A stretch of DNA of 36,782 bases from Porticoccaceae bacterium (GCA_028822155.1 JAPKEJ010000022.1:1-36782), one strand, 5' to 3'. Positions 25,985 to 34,706 are shown, numbered from the stretch's first letter. Made by a program: numbers and translations. Notes: a model not told the origin generated them from the letters alone.

Positions 25985-26743
25985 TTATTTATACCCGTAT
26001 TTTGCAATAATATTTTGGCCTTCTTGGCTTTTTACGAAGGCAATAAGGGCCTGTGCCGCCTCTGATCTTTTTAGTAAAACAGCCTGTTGAGCTATCGGCT
26101 GATAAAGAGACTGCGGAGGTTCCCAGAATGATCCTTTAATAATAGCATTCGCATCCACAACCTGGGTATAGGCCACAAAGCCTAGGGCAGCATTTCCGCT
26201 GCTAACAAACTGAAAAGTTTGGGCGATATTTTCGCCGCGTACCATTTGACTCTGCAAAGATTCCCAAATACCGAGGTTTTGCAGTACCTGTTTGGCGGCC
26301 CTACCATAGGGGGAAAGCCTGGGGTTTGCTATGGCAAGATAGCCAAAGTCATCGCTGTTAAGCACTTTACCCTTAGCGTCTACTTTGTCGCTATTGGGGC
26401 TCCAAACAACTAATTTTCCGACGGCATAAGTGAAACGGCTATGGGCCATAGCGACACCTTCTTCTTCAAGCCTTTGAGGTCGTTCTGAATCTGCAGAAAA
26501 AAATACATCGAAAGGCGCACCGTTGATGATTTGAGCGTAGTGTCTGCCAGAGGACCCTGGGGACAGGACTACCCGATGGTCGCTATTCACTTCAAATTCG
26601 CGAGCAATCTCTTTAATTGCTGAGCTAAAGTTACTAGCTACAGCTACCTTAATATCATCGGTAAAACCGGGCAGAGCAATGCCCCAGAAGATGATGGTCA
26701 GAACTACCTTTTGAAGTATTTTTTTAATGGTGATGATATCCAC
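25985..26743 (-). CDS. modA: Molybdate-binding periplasmic protein ModA
   Basis: ModA captures molybdate (and tungstate) in the periplasm and delivers it to ModBC. A signal peptide (KKILQKVVLTIIFWGIALPG, about 7-26) is followed by the mature start DDIKVAVASNFSSAIKEIA. The ligand-binding serines sit in SNFSSA and SPGSSGRHYAQI, followed by APFDVFFSAD and the hinge region; the C-terminus has FVKSQEGQNIIAKYGY. The length of 252 residues is normal. The start is GTG at 26743 with GAGG eight bases upstream; no in-frame ATG exists near it. It is the first gene of modABC and a folded element lies just upstream. Confidence 0.95.
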   Translation of the reverse strand: MDIITIKKILQKVVLTIIFWGIALPGFTDDIKVAVASNFSSAIKEIAREFEVNSDHRVVLSPGSSGRHYAQIINGAPFDVFFSADSERPQRLEEEGVAMAHSRFTYAVGKLVVWSPNSDKVDAKGKVLNSDDFGYLAIANPRLSPYGRAAKQVLQNLGIWESLQSQMVRGENIAQTFQFVSSGNAALGFVAYTQVVDANAIIKGSFWEPPQSLYQPIAQQAVLLKRSEAAQALIAFVKSQEGQNIIAKYGYK

Positions 26744-26769
26744 TTTATTGGCCTCGAAAACCCATGCTA

Positions 26770-26819
26770 CTGACTGAAATCTGGGGTCGCAAGCTACGGG
26801 GGCTTAACCCAATAGTCAG
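26770..26819 (-). promoter_or_regulatory. Nested inverted repeat in the modA leader (possible regulatory RNA structure)
   Basis: Three nested complementary segments can stack: CTGACT (26770-26775) with AGTCAG (26814-26819), GGGT (26784-26787) with ACCC (26807-26810), and AAGC (26791-26794) with GCTT (26802-26805), closing a 7-base loop. The element ends about 13 bases before the modA Shine-Dalgarno. It might be a leader structure or the terminator of the preceding gene. I cannot match it to the known Moco RNA family, and chance pairing is possible. Confidence 0.3.
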
Positions 26820-26856
26820 CTGTGTAACAAACGGCCTAGCATTAAGATAAATCCTT

Positions 26857-27138
26857 TCACTCGACCTCTGGTATTACTGTTTTTGTGCCACTAGATTTTC
26901 GATTACCCCAGGGAGAGGGAGGAACAAAAGTTGATATATACAAACTCTCTACCTTGTCTCTGGCCCAGGGTGTTTTTCGTAAAAACTTTAGCGATGACTT
27001 AATCGAAGGGTTGCTCTTAAAGCAATTAATATTGATTCGCTGTGCAAGGCCATCCCAACCATAACGTTCAGCGAGATCGGTTAGCACCTTCTCTAAGGTG
27101 ATCCCGTGTAAGGGATTATTGGGCTGTTTTTCATTCAT
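26857..27138 (-). CDS. VF530 family small DNA-binding-like protein (DUF2132)
   Basis: This small protein has the full signature of the VF530 family (PF09905): [57 protein letters not shown]. The family is a helical fold found across gammaproteobacteria, named for a structural-genomics target; its role is unknown, with nucleic-acid binding proposed from fold similarity. I chose ATG at 27138; TTG two codons upstream is possible. The C-terminal tail after SPWGNRK is low-complexity and species-specific. It lies 39 bases after the MEST-like hydrolase on the same strand. Confidence 0.86.
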   Translation of the reverse strand: MNEKQPNNPLHGITLEKVLTDLAERYGWDGLAQRININCFKSNPSIKSSLKFLRKTPWARDKVESLYISTFVPPSPWGNRKSSGTKTVIPEVE

Positions 27139-27177
27139 CCGCAACTATAACACCACCAATCGTGACAGTGCTGTTTA

Positions 27178-28077
27178 TCACTGCAGTGACTTTAGGTAAC
27201 TTTGGTAGCACCCTAAGACTGCTGATGAGCCCTCTACCTGAGGATAATGGCCAACAATCGGCAGTTCAGCCAGATAATCTAAGCGGCAATTTAGCTCTTT
27301 GTACCGTGCCACCATATGTTCACCTGACACAGGATCTACAGATCCGTTAATTAATCCCAAAGGAATGGTAGATTCTTGCAGAGCTGAAACCCAGCGTGCT
27401 CTATGTTGAAGGCGATCGCGCATATAGGTAATCAAATTATGGAAAATATGTTTCCCATTTTTAAAGTTAATCAGCCACCAAAAGCTTTCTAGCTCTTGTG
27501 TTGAAGGTTTACTCTGGGGGCCAAAAACCGAACTAAAGTTGCGGCTAAACTTTGCATAGCCCGTCAAGTGGTTTAGGTATTTACCCAGAGGGCTTAATAG
27601 TAATTTTTGCGTTAACAGCGCCCGATGTGTCTCAGGAAACAAACCGCCATTGAGAAAGCAGCAGGAAAGCCAGTGACCCGCTCCCGAGCTTTCTAGCTGG
27701 CGAGCCAATAGTTCTTGAGCCACCGTATCGCCATAGTCGTGGGCTAACACATGGAATTGATCAAGCCCCTTGGCCTTAATAAGCGCCTCAACTAAGTCTG
27801 CTTGACGGTGAATACTGTAGTTCTTACTGTTGGGTTTGTCAGAAAATCCAAAACCCAGCATATCTAATGCAATCAAGCGATAGTCTTTGGCCAGAGCATC
27901 CCAAATGAGTTGCCAGTCCCAACTGGATGTTGGGAAACCATGAAGTAACATAATGACTGGCAATTCATCACTGCCTTCATCAATCACAAATATAGAGTGG
28001 CCAAGTAAATCTTGAAATTCACCACGTGCATGCCAATTTTTTATTGGGGTGGGAGCAGAGGAGAGCCTAAAATCCAT
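27178..28077 (-). CDS. Alpha/beta hydrolase of the MEST/haloalkane-dehalogenase-like type
   Basis: This 299-residue protein has a haloalkane-dehalogenase/epoxide-hydrolase type fold: oxyanion loop HGFP (46-49), nucleophile elbow AHDYGD with Asp114 in place of Ser, a probable acid in the segment NGSVDPV (Asp248), and the His in GHYPQ (His277). Beyond the core, the cap region reads NGGLFPETHR (143-152), with FSxxFGP, RARWVSAL and TIP later on. This is closely similar to vertebrate MEST (mesoderm-specific transcript), whose substrate is not settled. ATG at 28077 has AGGA eight bases upstream. It is divergent from a D-aminoacylase-like gene and precedes the VF530 gene. An Asp nucleophile fits an epoxide or ester hydrolase through a covalent acyl/alkyl-enzyme, but the substrate is unknown. 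Confidence 0.9.
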   Translation of the reverse strand: MDFRLSSAPTPIKNWHARGEFQDLLGHSIFVIDEGSDELPVIMLLHGFPTSSWDWQLIWDALAKDYRLIALDMLGFGFSDKPNSKNYSIHRQADLVEALIKAKGLDQFHVLAHDYGDTVAQELLARQLESSGAGHWLSCCFLNGGLFPETHRALLTQKLLLSPLGKYLNHLTGYAKFSRNFSSVFGPQSKPSTQELESFWWLINFKNGKHIFHNLITYMRDRLQHRARWVSALQESTIPLGLINGSVDPVSGEHMVARYKELNCRLDYLAELPIVGHYPQVEGSSAVLGCYQSYLKSLQ

Positions 28078-28135
28078 TCAAAAATCCTAGATTGCTAATT
28101 AAGGGTTGGTTAATTTTTATCATTCAATAGCCTAC

Positions 28136-28165
28136 TTGACCTGAATTTCCGGTTAGTGCAATACT
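28136..28165 (+). promoter_or_regulatory. Possible promoter of the amidohydrolase gene
   Basis: TTGACC (28136-28141) and AATACT (28160-28165) are separated by 18 bases, the first five of six and the second four of six to consensus. The resulting leader would be about 135 bases. The 227-base divergent gap holds no other gene. Confidence 0.35.
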
Positions 28166-28304
28166 AAGTTGGCTAGAAAAAGAGCTTAATAATAAACTAA
28201 AAAAAATGACATCACGTACAACGTCTACTGAGTCGGAATTTAACGCTTACTAGAGTGCCGGTCAACTGTAGAAGTAATGCTAAAAAATAAGAGAATATTT
28301 TCGG

Positions 28305-30188
28305 ATGAATGTTAAAGCTCAAAAAATAGATACGCTAATAAAGAATGCTAAAGTTTTTAATAACGGAGAGTCTCCTGTTATAGAAGACGTTGCCGTTAGC
28401 GACGGGCGAATCGTGGCGCGAGGAAAAGATTTGGACGGCGAATCCGCTGATCGAATTATCGACGCCAAAGGTCTATGGCTGATGCCGGGCCTGTTCGACA
28501 TACACACCCATTATGATTTGGAGCTCGAAGTGGCACCAGGTTTGCCTGAGTCAACACGGCATGGCACCACCTCCGTGGTTATAGCTAATTGCAGTTTGGG
28601 ACTAGCGTTTGGCACTCAGCGCAGTGATAACCATGACCCCATTGTTAGCTGTTATGCGCGAGTTGAGAATATCCCTAAAGCTGTCTTAAAAGACTGTGCC
28701 GACAACATCACCTGGGACACACCAAAAGAATATTTAGACCATTTGGACCAGATTAATCTTGGGCCTAATGTGGCGGTTTTGTTTCCTCACTCCATGTTGC
28801 GTATTGAGACTATGGGCTTTGATAATAGTGTTACCCGTGACCCCACGCACAGTGAAATTAAAGCTATGAAAAGCCTGTTGAGTGATGGCTTGGACGAGGG
28901 TTATGTGGGTTTTTCTACCGATGCTCTCCCTTTTCATTATTTAGCTGCTCACCCTCATTGTGAAAAGACTATCCCGACTCAGTTCGCAAAGTATGGCGAA
29001 CTTAAGCAATTGACCCAGGTAGTGCGAGAGAAAGGTGGAACCTGGCAAGCAACACCGCCAAAAGATAGTGTGATTGGCACCTTAAAAACTTTTTTACTGA
29101 CCAGTGGAAGAGTCCATGGGAAACCTTTAAAAACCACGGTTGTTGCGGCGCTGGATATTGCCAATAACTGGAAGCTTTCGCTCATGGTAAAAACGCTGTC
29201 GCGGCTTTTGAACTCGTCCACGGTGCAGGGCGATTTTCATATGCAGGCTCTGGGGGCGCCTTTTAAAGTGTGGTCTGATGGGGCGATTACTCCCCTTGCG
29301 GAGGAAATCCCTGAGCTGCGACGCCTCAATGAAACTGACTTAGAGGATCGTGAAGCTCGACAAAAAATTCTTCATGAGCCCGCCTATATTAAGTCATTTA
29401 ATGCCATGTGGATGAGCGGTAAACAGGGCTGGAACTTAGCGCGACTAAAACGCAAACTCAATGTTGAAGATTACGCATTCAATCGCACATTGAGTGACAT
29501 GATGGTAGAACGTTGCCCGCATACCAATTGGCAGGGCATGGATTTCCAGTCACTTTTTGATCGAATTATTGCGATAAAGCAAGGCGAGTGTGACGAAGCA
29601 GTTAGCAAAGTAGAGCAAAAGTTAGTGCAAAAAGACTTCTTCTGGATCGCCGATGAAGGGGACTTTATGCTGCAAATGTTGAGAACCTTTGATACTGATT
29701 TGAGCTGGAGTACCGTGACAGCAAACCGTGATTTAAAGGTTGTTAGAGAATTGCTTATGCACCCCCAATTATTGCCAGGTTTTAATGACAGTGGTGCCCA
29801 CCTGACTAATATGGCTTTTTATGACGTTAACTTGCGCAGCCTAAAGCTCGCAGCGCAGGGTGGAGATAACGACGTCAGCTACATGGTTAAACGTTTAACT
29901 AAAGATGCGGCAGACGTCTTCGGTGTTGCTGGAGGCACTATTAATCAAGGTGATATTGCTGACTTAATCTTGGTTGATCCGAAAAAACTTGCAGACTACG
30001 ATGGCGAAAAAAATATTCAGCGCGTTTATCGAGATGAATTTCAACATGAACAGCTAGTTAATCGTTCCGATGACGTGGTGAGATTCGTCATGATTGGTGG
30101 GCAGGCTGCCTGGGAGAATAATGACTTTTCGCCTGACCTAGGGAAAAAGCCAATGGGTCGATTACTGCGTTCGGTCCATGCTGCCTAG
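28305..30188 (+). CDS. Amidohydrolase family protein, D-aminoacylase/N-acyl-D-amino acid deacylase-like
   Basis: This metal-dependent hydrolase belongs to the amidohydrolase_3/N-acyl-D-amino acid deacylase group, which cleaves acyl-amide bonds. At 627 residues it is longer than classical D-aminoacylases (about 480). It has LIKNAKVFNNGESP at the start, the metal-binding HxH in DIHTHYD (His67, His69), a Cys96 in the ANCSLG loop where D-aminoacylase has its metal-bridging Cys, FNDSGAHLTNM near residue 500 and the C-terminal GDIADLILVDPKKL typical of the composite beta-sandwich. ATG at 28305 is used. It is divergent from the MEST-like gene and convergent with a BASS-family transporter, 15 bases from its stop. 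Acyl specificity cannot be set. Confidence 0.87.
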   Translation: MNVKAQKIDTLIKNAKVFNNGESPVIEDVAVSDGRIVARGKDLDGESADRIIDAKGLWLMPGLFDIHTHYDLELEVAPGLPESTRHGTTSVVIANCSLGLAFGTQRSDNHDPIVSCYARVENIPKAVLKDCADNITWDTPKEYLDHLDQINLGPNVAVLFPHSMLRIETMGFDNSVTRDPTHSEIKAMKSLLSDGLDEGYVGFSTDALPFHYLAAHPHCEKTIPTQFAKYGELKQLTQVVREKGGTWQATPPKDSVIGTLKTFLLTSGRVHGKPLKTTVVAALDIANNWKLSLMVKTLSRLLNSSTVQGDFHMQALGAPFKVWSDGAITPLAEEIPELRRLNETDLEDREARQKILHEPAYIKSFNAMWMSGKQGWNLARLKRKLNVEDYAFNRTLSDMMVERCPHTNWQGMDFQSLFDRIIAIKQGECDEAVSKVEQKLVQKDFFWIADEGDFMLQMLRTFDTDLSWSTVTANRDLKVVRELLMHPQLLPGFNDSGAHLTNMAFYDVNLRSLKLAAQGGDNDVSYMVKRLTKDAADVFGVAGGTINQGDIADLILVDPKKLADYDGEKNIQRVYRDEFQHEQLVNRSDDVVRFVMIGGQAAWENNDFSPDLGKKPMGRLLRSVHAA

Positions 30189-30203
30189 AGGTTATTTGTG
30201 GGG

Positions 30204-31091
30204 CTAATCGACCAATCGCCGGCGCCACATAATAAAGACGAAACCCATAATCAGTTGCCAGCCGCCATACGAAAGTAGTGACAGTAGCACCATATCTGCA
30301 AGTGGATTTAGCTGCCCGGCAATAGTTGGGAACAAAGAAACCTTTATTAACAAACCTAAATTAATATTTCTAACGACCACCTCCATTTCAATAGCGATAT
30401 TCTCTTCTCTACTGAGACCGAAGGTTTTGGTGACGAAAACACCCACAATGGTTAGGCTGAATATAAACATATACAGCAGTATAAGATCCGTAGAGGACGC
30501 ATAAGAAAAACTAATACGCCCAGCACCTAGAGAGCCAAGAACAATAATGGCTATACCTAAAAGCGAGGCCCTAACGCAAAAGCTAGAAAATGATTGGGCA
30601 TATTGCGGGTATTTTTTTAAAAAACTCATTCCCAGTAGCAGGGGCACTAACAGACAAAAACCGATCTCAATAGCCACTTGCATGGCAGGCATGGAGAAAT
30701 CGGCGGGCATAAGGTCTGCTATTAAAAAATTGAGTATTAGAGGCGTTGTCAGCAGGCACGCAAACGATGTTAATGCGGTGATACTGATCGACAGTGGCAC
30801 ATTACCTCGCGCCAAAAAGGTAAAAACATTGGACACGGCTCCACCGGGGATCGCGGCAATAATAGCTATGCCAATGATCATGCCGGGAGGTAGGTTGGTG
30901 TATAAGATAAAGCCAAAGGCAATAAGCGGCACTACAATTAACTGCATCATCAATCCGAGACTGACCGCTTTGGGTTCTTGTACGACCTTGTGAAAATCTG
31001 ATACCTGCAGTCCGGCTCCCATGCCTAACATTGCCAGCACTAACTGCACAACGGCGATCCAGTATTCGTATTGCAGATAGATATCAACCAT
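30204..31091 (-). CDS. Bile acid:sodium symporter (BASS/SBF) family transporter
   Basis: This is a secondary transporter with about nine helices and 295 residues. It has the N-terminal LAMLGMGAGLQVSDF, AAIPGGAVSNVFTFLARGNVPLS and the crossover-region EMEVVVRNINLGLLI, all diagnostic of the family, which in bacteria carries pantoate, glycolate, sulfonates or other organic anions rather than bile acids. ATG at 31091 has AAGGA eight bases upstream. It is the last gene of an argO-like, small membrane protein, BASS unit on the minus strand. The substrate is unknown. Confidence 0.93.
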   Translation of the reverse strand: MVDIYLQYEYWIAVVQLVLAMLGMGAGLQVSDFHKVVQEPKAVSLGLMMQLIVVPLIAFGFILYTNLPPGMIIGIAIIAAIPGGAVSNVFTFLARGNVPLSISITALTSFACLLTTPLILNFLIADLMPADFSMPAMQVAIEIGFCLLVPLLLGMSFLKKYPQYAQSFSSFCVRASLLGIAIIVLGSLGAGRISFSYASSTDLILLYMFIFSLTIVGVFVTKTFGLSREENIAIEMEVVVRNINLGLLIKVSLFPTIAGQLNPLADMVLLSLLSYGGWQLIMGFVFIMWRRRLVD

Positions 31092-31118
31092 GTTTCCGAT
31101 CCTTAAAACATAAAGCGA

Positions 31119-31505
31119 TTAGTTTTTTAATTGCTTTGTATAGCCTAATGCTAAGCCAAAACCAACTAGGCCAATCGCGTTCACTATGATGCCAGCATAA
31201 CGCCAAGCCTCTGACGGCCAAAAGGAAGGGTCTTTGGTAAAGCCACCATAAATAGCTGACACAGCAGCCAAAAACATGAGTCCTGACACGCCTAAATAGA
31301 GCGCAACATGCTTGGAGCGCACACCCTCTATTAGTAATCCTGAGAGAACTAAGATTATGCCTATGGCCGCAATAGAGGCTGTCGGACCGATGGCTGGAAG
31401 CCCTTTTGAGAGTTGCCACACTCCGATCAAATTCCATATTATGCAAAGTAGTGCATGAAATAGTTGGACTGCTAGGGCAGGGACAAGGATGGGTTTAAGC
31501 ATCAT
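31119..31505 (-). CDS. Small membrane protein of unknown function
   Basis: I do not recognise this 128-residue protein. Four hydrophobic segments are visible (about 8-30, 44-62, 70-88 and 105-122), with short polar loops and a basic C-terminal tail (GYTKQLKN), which suggests a four-helix inner-membrane protein. Two ATG codons at 31505 begin it, seven bases after the end of the LysE/ArgO gene. The BASS transporter starts 27 bases downstream. Position between two transporter genes suggests a shared transcript, but no partner function can be inferred. The overlapping 363-base frame at 31084-31446 is not coding. Confidence 0.72.
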   Translation of the reverse strand: MMLKPILVPALAVQLFHALLCIIWNLIGVWQLSKGLPAIGPTASIAAIGIILVLSGLLIEGVRSKHVALYLGVSGLMFLAAVSAIYGGFTKDPSFWPSEAWRYAGIIVNAIGLVGFGLALGYTKQLKN

Positions 31506-31512
31506 ATATTTC

Positions 31513-32109
31513 TCAAAAGATTAAATTAATAGCTAATACGAGCATCAATAATCCAACAATCACTTCAAGGACTTTCCATGATCCTGGTTTCTGGAAGATG
31601 GGAATTAACACACGCGAGCCATAACCAAGGCTAAAAAAGAAAACGAAAGATGCGGTAACAGCGCCCACGGTAAATGCTGTTATCTGCGTGGGAAACTGCG
31701 TAGAAATTGAGCCTAACAAAACGACCGTATCTAGATATACATGAGGGTTTAACCAGGTGAATCCCAGACAAATGAGAGCAATTTTCAACGCTGATTCGGG
31801 AGCTTCTCCGGCGGGGCTTAAGTGGTGATTGTTATTATAAGCAGAGTAAAAACTGACGGCGGCGTATCCAATTAAAAATGCGCCGCCGGCATAGCGAGCT
31901 ATTTGCTCTACTAGCGGATATTGCTGAACTAGTGCCCCAAAACCGGTGACGCCTAAAGTAATGAGTAAGGCGTCAGAAACAGCGCAAAGGGTGCAGACCA
32001 AAAATACATGCTGCTTTTTTAGCCCTTGCTTTAGCACAAAAGCATTTTGTGCGCCGATTGCTAAAATTAACGATAGGCCAAGAGCAAAGCCCGAAAGATA
32101 TCCCTGCAT
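31513..32109 (-). CDS. LysE/ArgO family amino acid exporter
   Basis: This is an exporter of basic amino acids, probably arginine and/or lysine, or a related solute. The 198-residue protein has the LysE signatures: GYLSGFALGLSLILAIGAQNAFVLKQGL at the N-terminus in two segments, TLCAVSDALLITLGVTGFGAL, and the ArgO hallmark FTWLNPHVYLDTVVLLGS. Six helices are expected. ATG at 32109 begins it. No LysG/ArgP regulator is adjacent; the gene is divergent from the thiolase-like fusion across 242 bases in which no other gene or clear operator is visible. Confidence 0.92.
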   Translation of the reverse strand: MQGYLSGFALGLSLILAIGAQNAFVLKQGLKKQHVFLVCTLCAVSDALLITLGVTGFGALVQQYPLVEQIARYAGGAFLIGYAAVSFYSAYNNNHHLSPAGEAPESALKIALICLGFTWLNPHVYLDTVVLLGSISTQFPTQITAFTVGAVTASFVFFFSLGYGSRVLIPIFQKPGSWKVLEVIVGLLMLVLAINLIF

Positions 32110-32351
32110 GGATTTAAAAGCCCTAAATGCGATGAGACAGAAGTATACCCCATTAGTATCTCGGTACTGCAGCGTGTGTATATCCTATTGACTATTCGCA
32201 TATTCTTGTCGTTCTCTTTGCTGGATACTCAAATTTATTGCAGTGTATATGTACATTTTCAGCCAGCACAGGCAAGCTACTGTAAAAAATAGTGGATAAG
32301 AAAAATATTTAATTTTTCATTTTTATGCGGTTGAATTGAGGAGTTTGCAGG

Positions 32352-34706
32352 ATGCTACTGGATAATAACACCCCGATACTGGTGGGTATTGCTGAAGTTG
32401 TTGAACCACTGAAAGACGATCTGTCTCAGGCCTCCTCGGCGCAGACATTGGCGAGTAGGGCCGCGGAGCTGGCACTGCAGGATGCCCTTGACGTTGATCG
32501 GCTGGCGCCAGAAATTGATGTGGTGGTTGCGACTCGTACCTTTCCCGACTCGACGCCACTGTGGCCTATGCCTTTCGGGAAAAGTAATAACATGCCACGG
32601 TCTATTGCCCAGCGCTTGAATGCTAATCCACGGCAGGCAATCTACGCTAAGGCAGGGGGTAATACTCCGCAGAGCTTGGTAAACAAATGGTCAGAGAAGC
32701 TGGCTGCTGGTCAGGCCTCCATGGTACTGCTGGCGGGGGCGGAAGTTCTTGCCTCGACTAAAGCGGCAATAAAAAGCAATACGCCTTTAAATTGGGCGGA
32801 AGATGTCGAAGGTAGCCTTGAAGATCAGGGCCTTGGTATTCACGGGATGGTGGACTACCAGACGGTGAAGCATAATAAGGTGAGAGCGTTACCTCCCCTG
32901 TATGCACTCTGCGAAGTAGCGCGGATGTCATCTCAGCAACAGGGGCTTGAAGCTTATACAAAGGGCATGGCCGAACTACTGGCACCTTTATCAGACGTTG
33001 CAGCTACTAACCCCTATGCAATGTTTCCAAAAAGCTACAGCGTCGAACAAATTGCTACTCCCAGTGAAAAGAATAGTTATATAGCCTTCCCATACACGAA
33101 AGCGATGGTAGCCAAAGACGGCGTCAATCAGGCGGCGGCACTACTATTAACTACTGTTGGTAAAGCCCGAGAACTGGGCATTGATGAAAGCAAATGGGTG
33201 TACCTGCATGGCTACGCTGAGACAGTAGAAAAGGGCTTGCTGGAGCGAGAGGATTTGAGTTGTTCGCCTGCGTTGACAGTAGCCTATAAGCAGGCTGTCA
33301 AGCGGGCCAGTGTCGATAGTCGAGATCTCGACTTTATTGATATTTATAGTTGTTTTCCAATCGTTGTGGCTGAGGCAAAAGCGGCATTGGGGTTTGCAGA
33401 TACTGATAAAGCCATGACTGAAACGGGGGGCCTGCCGTTTTTTGGGGGGCCAGGAAATAATTATTCCATGCACGGTATTGCAAGTGTTGCCAGAAAACTC
33501 CGCGACAATCCTAAAGCCTATGGTCTGGTCGGGGCCAATGGAGGGGTTATGCATAAACATGCGGTGGGCGTTTATTCTTGTAGGCCGGGTTGGAACATCT
33601 GCGATAGCTCATTGGTACAGGCCGAACTGGACAAACAGCCGATAGCGAAAACTACTCAACACCCGGAAGGTGATGCGACTATAGAGTCTTATACCGTGCT
33701 GTTCGGTAAAGGACAGCCGATGTATGCCGTTATTATCGGCCGATTAAAAGACACTGGCGAACGTTTTATGGCGAATAATTTTGAACGCGACACTGAGATA
33801 CTGCAGACGTTAGTGAGCAAAAATAGTGTCGGTGAAACTGTGGCTGTTGCCAGTATGGGGAAGGGCAATCGAGTAGCCTTGAGCCATGCTAGCCTGCGCG
33901 CGCAGATGCCGCCTAAAGCGACAACCTTGCGTGATGATTACGAGTTTTGTACTACGGTATGTAGCGGCAATATTTTGGAGGTAACCATAAACCGACCGGA
34001 GTCACATAACGCCCTGCATCCTGATGCGCACGATGAACTCGGTGAGATATTCGATGTTTTTGAAGACGATGATAATCTTTGGGTTGCGATTATCACTGGG
34101 GCCGGAGATAAGGCTTTTTGCACCGGTAATGATCTTAAATATACAGCCTCTGGCAAGCCCATGTGGATTCCGAAAACTGGTTTCGCAGGCTTAACATCGC
34201 GGCGCCGTCGCAAGCCTCTAATTGCTGCCATCAACGGTTTTGCAATGGGCGGTGGTATGGAAATAGCCTTGGCCTCCGATATTGTTATTGCAGCGGAGAA
34301 CGCAATATTTGCATTACCTGAGGTGAAAGTAGGCTTGGTTGCCGGCGCTGGGGGTATTCAACGACTAGCACGACAAATTCCTCTCAAAAGAGCGATGGAT
34401 CTCTTACTCACGGGCCGCCAATTCTCCGCCGAAGAGGCAGAGCGCTTGGATATTATTAATCAAGTAGTGCCAACGGGTGAAGCGATGCAAGCTGCGAGAA
34501 AGTACGCAGCAAGGCTATGTGAAAATTCCCCCAGTTCTATTCGCCTGACCAAGGAGATATTAAACGAAACTGCGTCTTACGCTTCGATTGATGATGCCGT
34601 GTGGGATATGCCTACTGCTATTAACAACTTATTCACCTCGGAAGATTTTATGGAGGGCCCCCGCGCCTTCGCCGAGAAGCGGAAGCCACGTTGGACCGGG
34701 CGATAA
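32352..34706 (+). CDS. Thiolase-like protein (TLP1 type) fused to enoyl-CoA hydratase (crotonase)
   Basis: This 784-residue protein joins two CoA-handling domains. Residues 1 to about 420 are a thiolase-superfamily fold of the TLP1 type, with a C-terminal additional OB-like part to about 510. The nucleophilic Cys of true thiolases is replaced (AGGNTPQSLV near 101-110) and the second catalytic Cys loop reads GANGGVM (394-400). His374 in SMHGIAS and the acyl-binding FFGGPGNNY remain. Residues about 530-784 are a crotonase domain: NRPESHNAL (548-556), the oxyanion loop FCTGNDLKY, and both catalytic glutamates, Glu637 (GGGMEIA) and Glu657 (ALPEVK). So the hydratase half looks competent and the thiolase half does not look able to thiolyse. 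The ribosome-binding site GAGGAG is eight bases from the ATG. The two domains are in one continuous frame with no sign of frameshift. Confidence 0.9.
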   Translation: MLLDNNTPILVGIAEVVEPLKDDLSQASSAQTLASRAAELALQDALDVDRLAPEIDVVVATRTFPDSTPLWPMPFGKSNNMPRSIAQRLNANPRQAIYAKAGGNTPQSLVNKWSEKLAAGQASMVLLAGAEVLASTKAAIKSNTPLNWAEDVEGSLEDQGLGIHGMVDYQTVKHNKVRALPPLYALCEVARMSSQQQGLEAYTKGMAELLAPLSDVAATNPYAMFPKSYSVEQIATPSEKNSYIAFPYTKAMVAKDGVNQAAALLLTTVGKARELGIDESKWVYLHGYAETVEKGLLEREDLSCSPALTVAYKQAVKRASVDSRDLDFIDIYSCFPIVVAEAKAALGFADTDKAMTETGGLPFFGGPGNNYSMHGIASVARKLRDNPKAYGLVGANGGVMHKHAVGVYSCRPGWNICDSSLVQAELDKQPIAKTTQHPEGDATIESYTVLFGKGQPMYAVIIGRLKDTGERFMANNFERDTEILQTLVSKNSVGETVAVASMGKGNRVALSHASLRAQMPPKATTLRDDYEFCTTVCSGNILEVTINRPESHNALHPDAHDELGEIFDVFEDDDNLWVAIITGAGDKAFCTGNDLKYTASGKPMWIPKTGFAGLTSRRRRKPLIAAINGFAMGGGMEIALASDIVIAAENAIFALPEVKVGLVAGAGGIQRLARQIPLKRAMDLLLTGRQFSAEEAERLDIINQVVPTGEAMQAARKYAARLCENSPSSIRLTKEILNETASYASIDDAVWDMPTAINNLFTSEDFMEGPRAFAEKRKPRWTGR

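Noticed and set aside
28209-28235. Imperfect dyad around CACGTAC upstream of the amidohydrolase gene as an operator
   Set aside because: Symmetry is interrupted and half-sites do not match well enough to separate from chance.
31084-31446. 120-residue frame overlapping the small membrane protein gene
   Set aside because: Rich in Cys, His, Arg and Trp as typical of shadow frames; the 31119-31505 frame has coherent helices and proper spacing.
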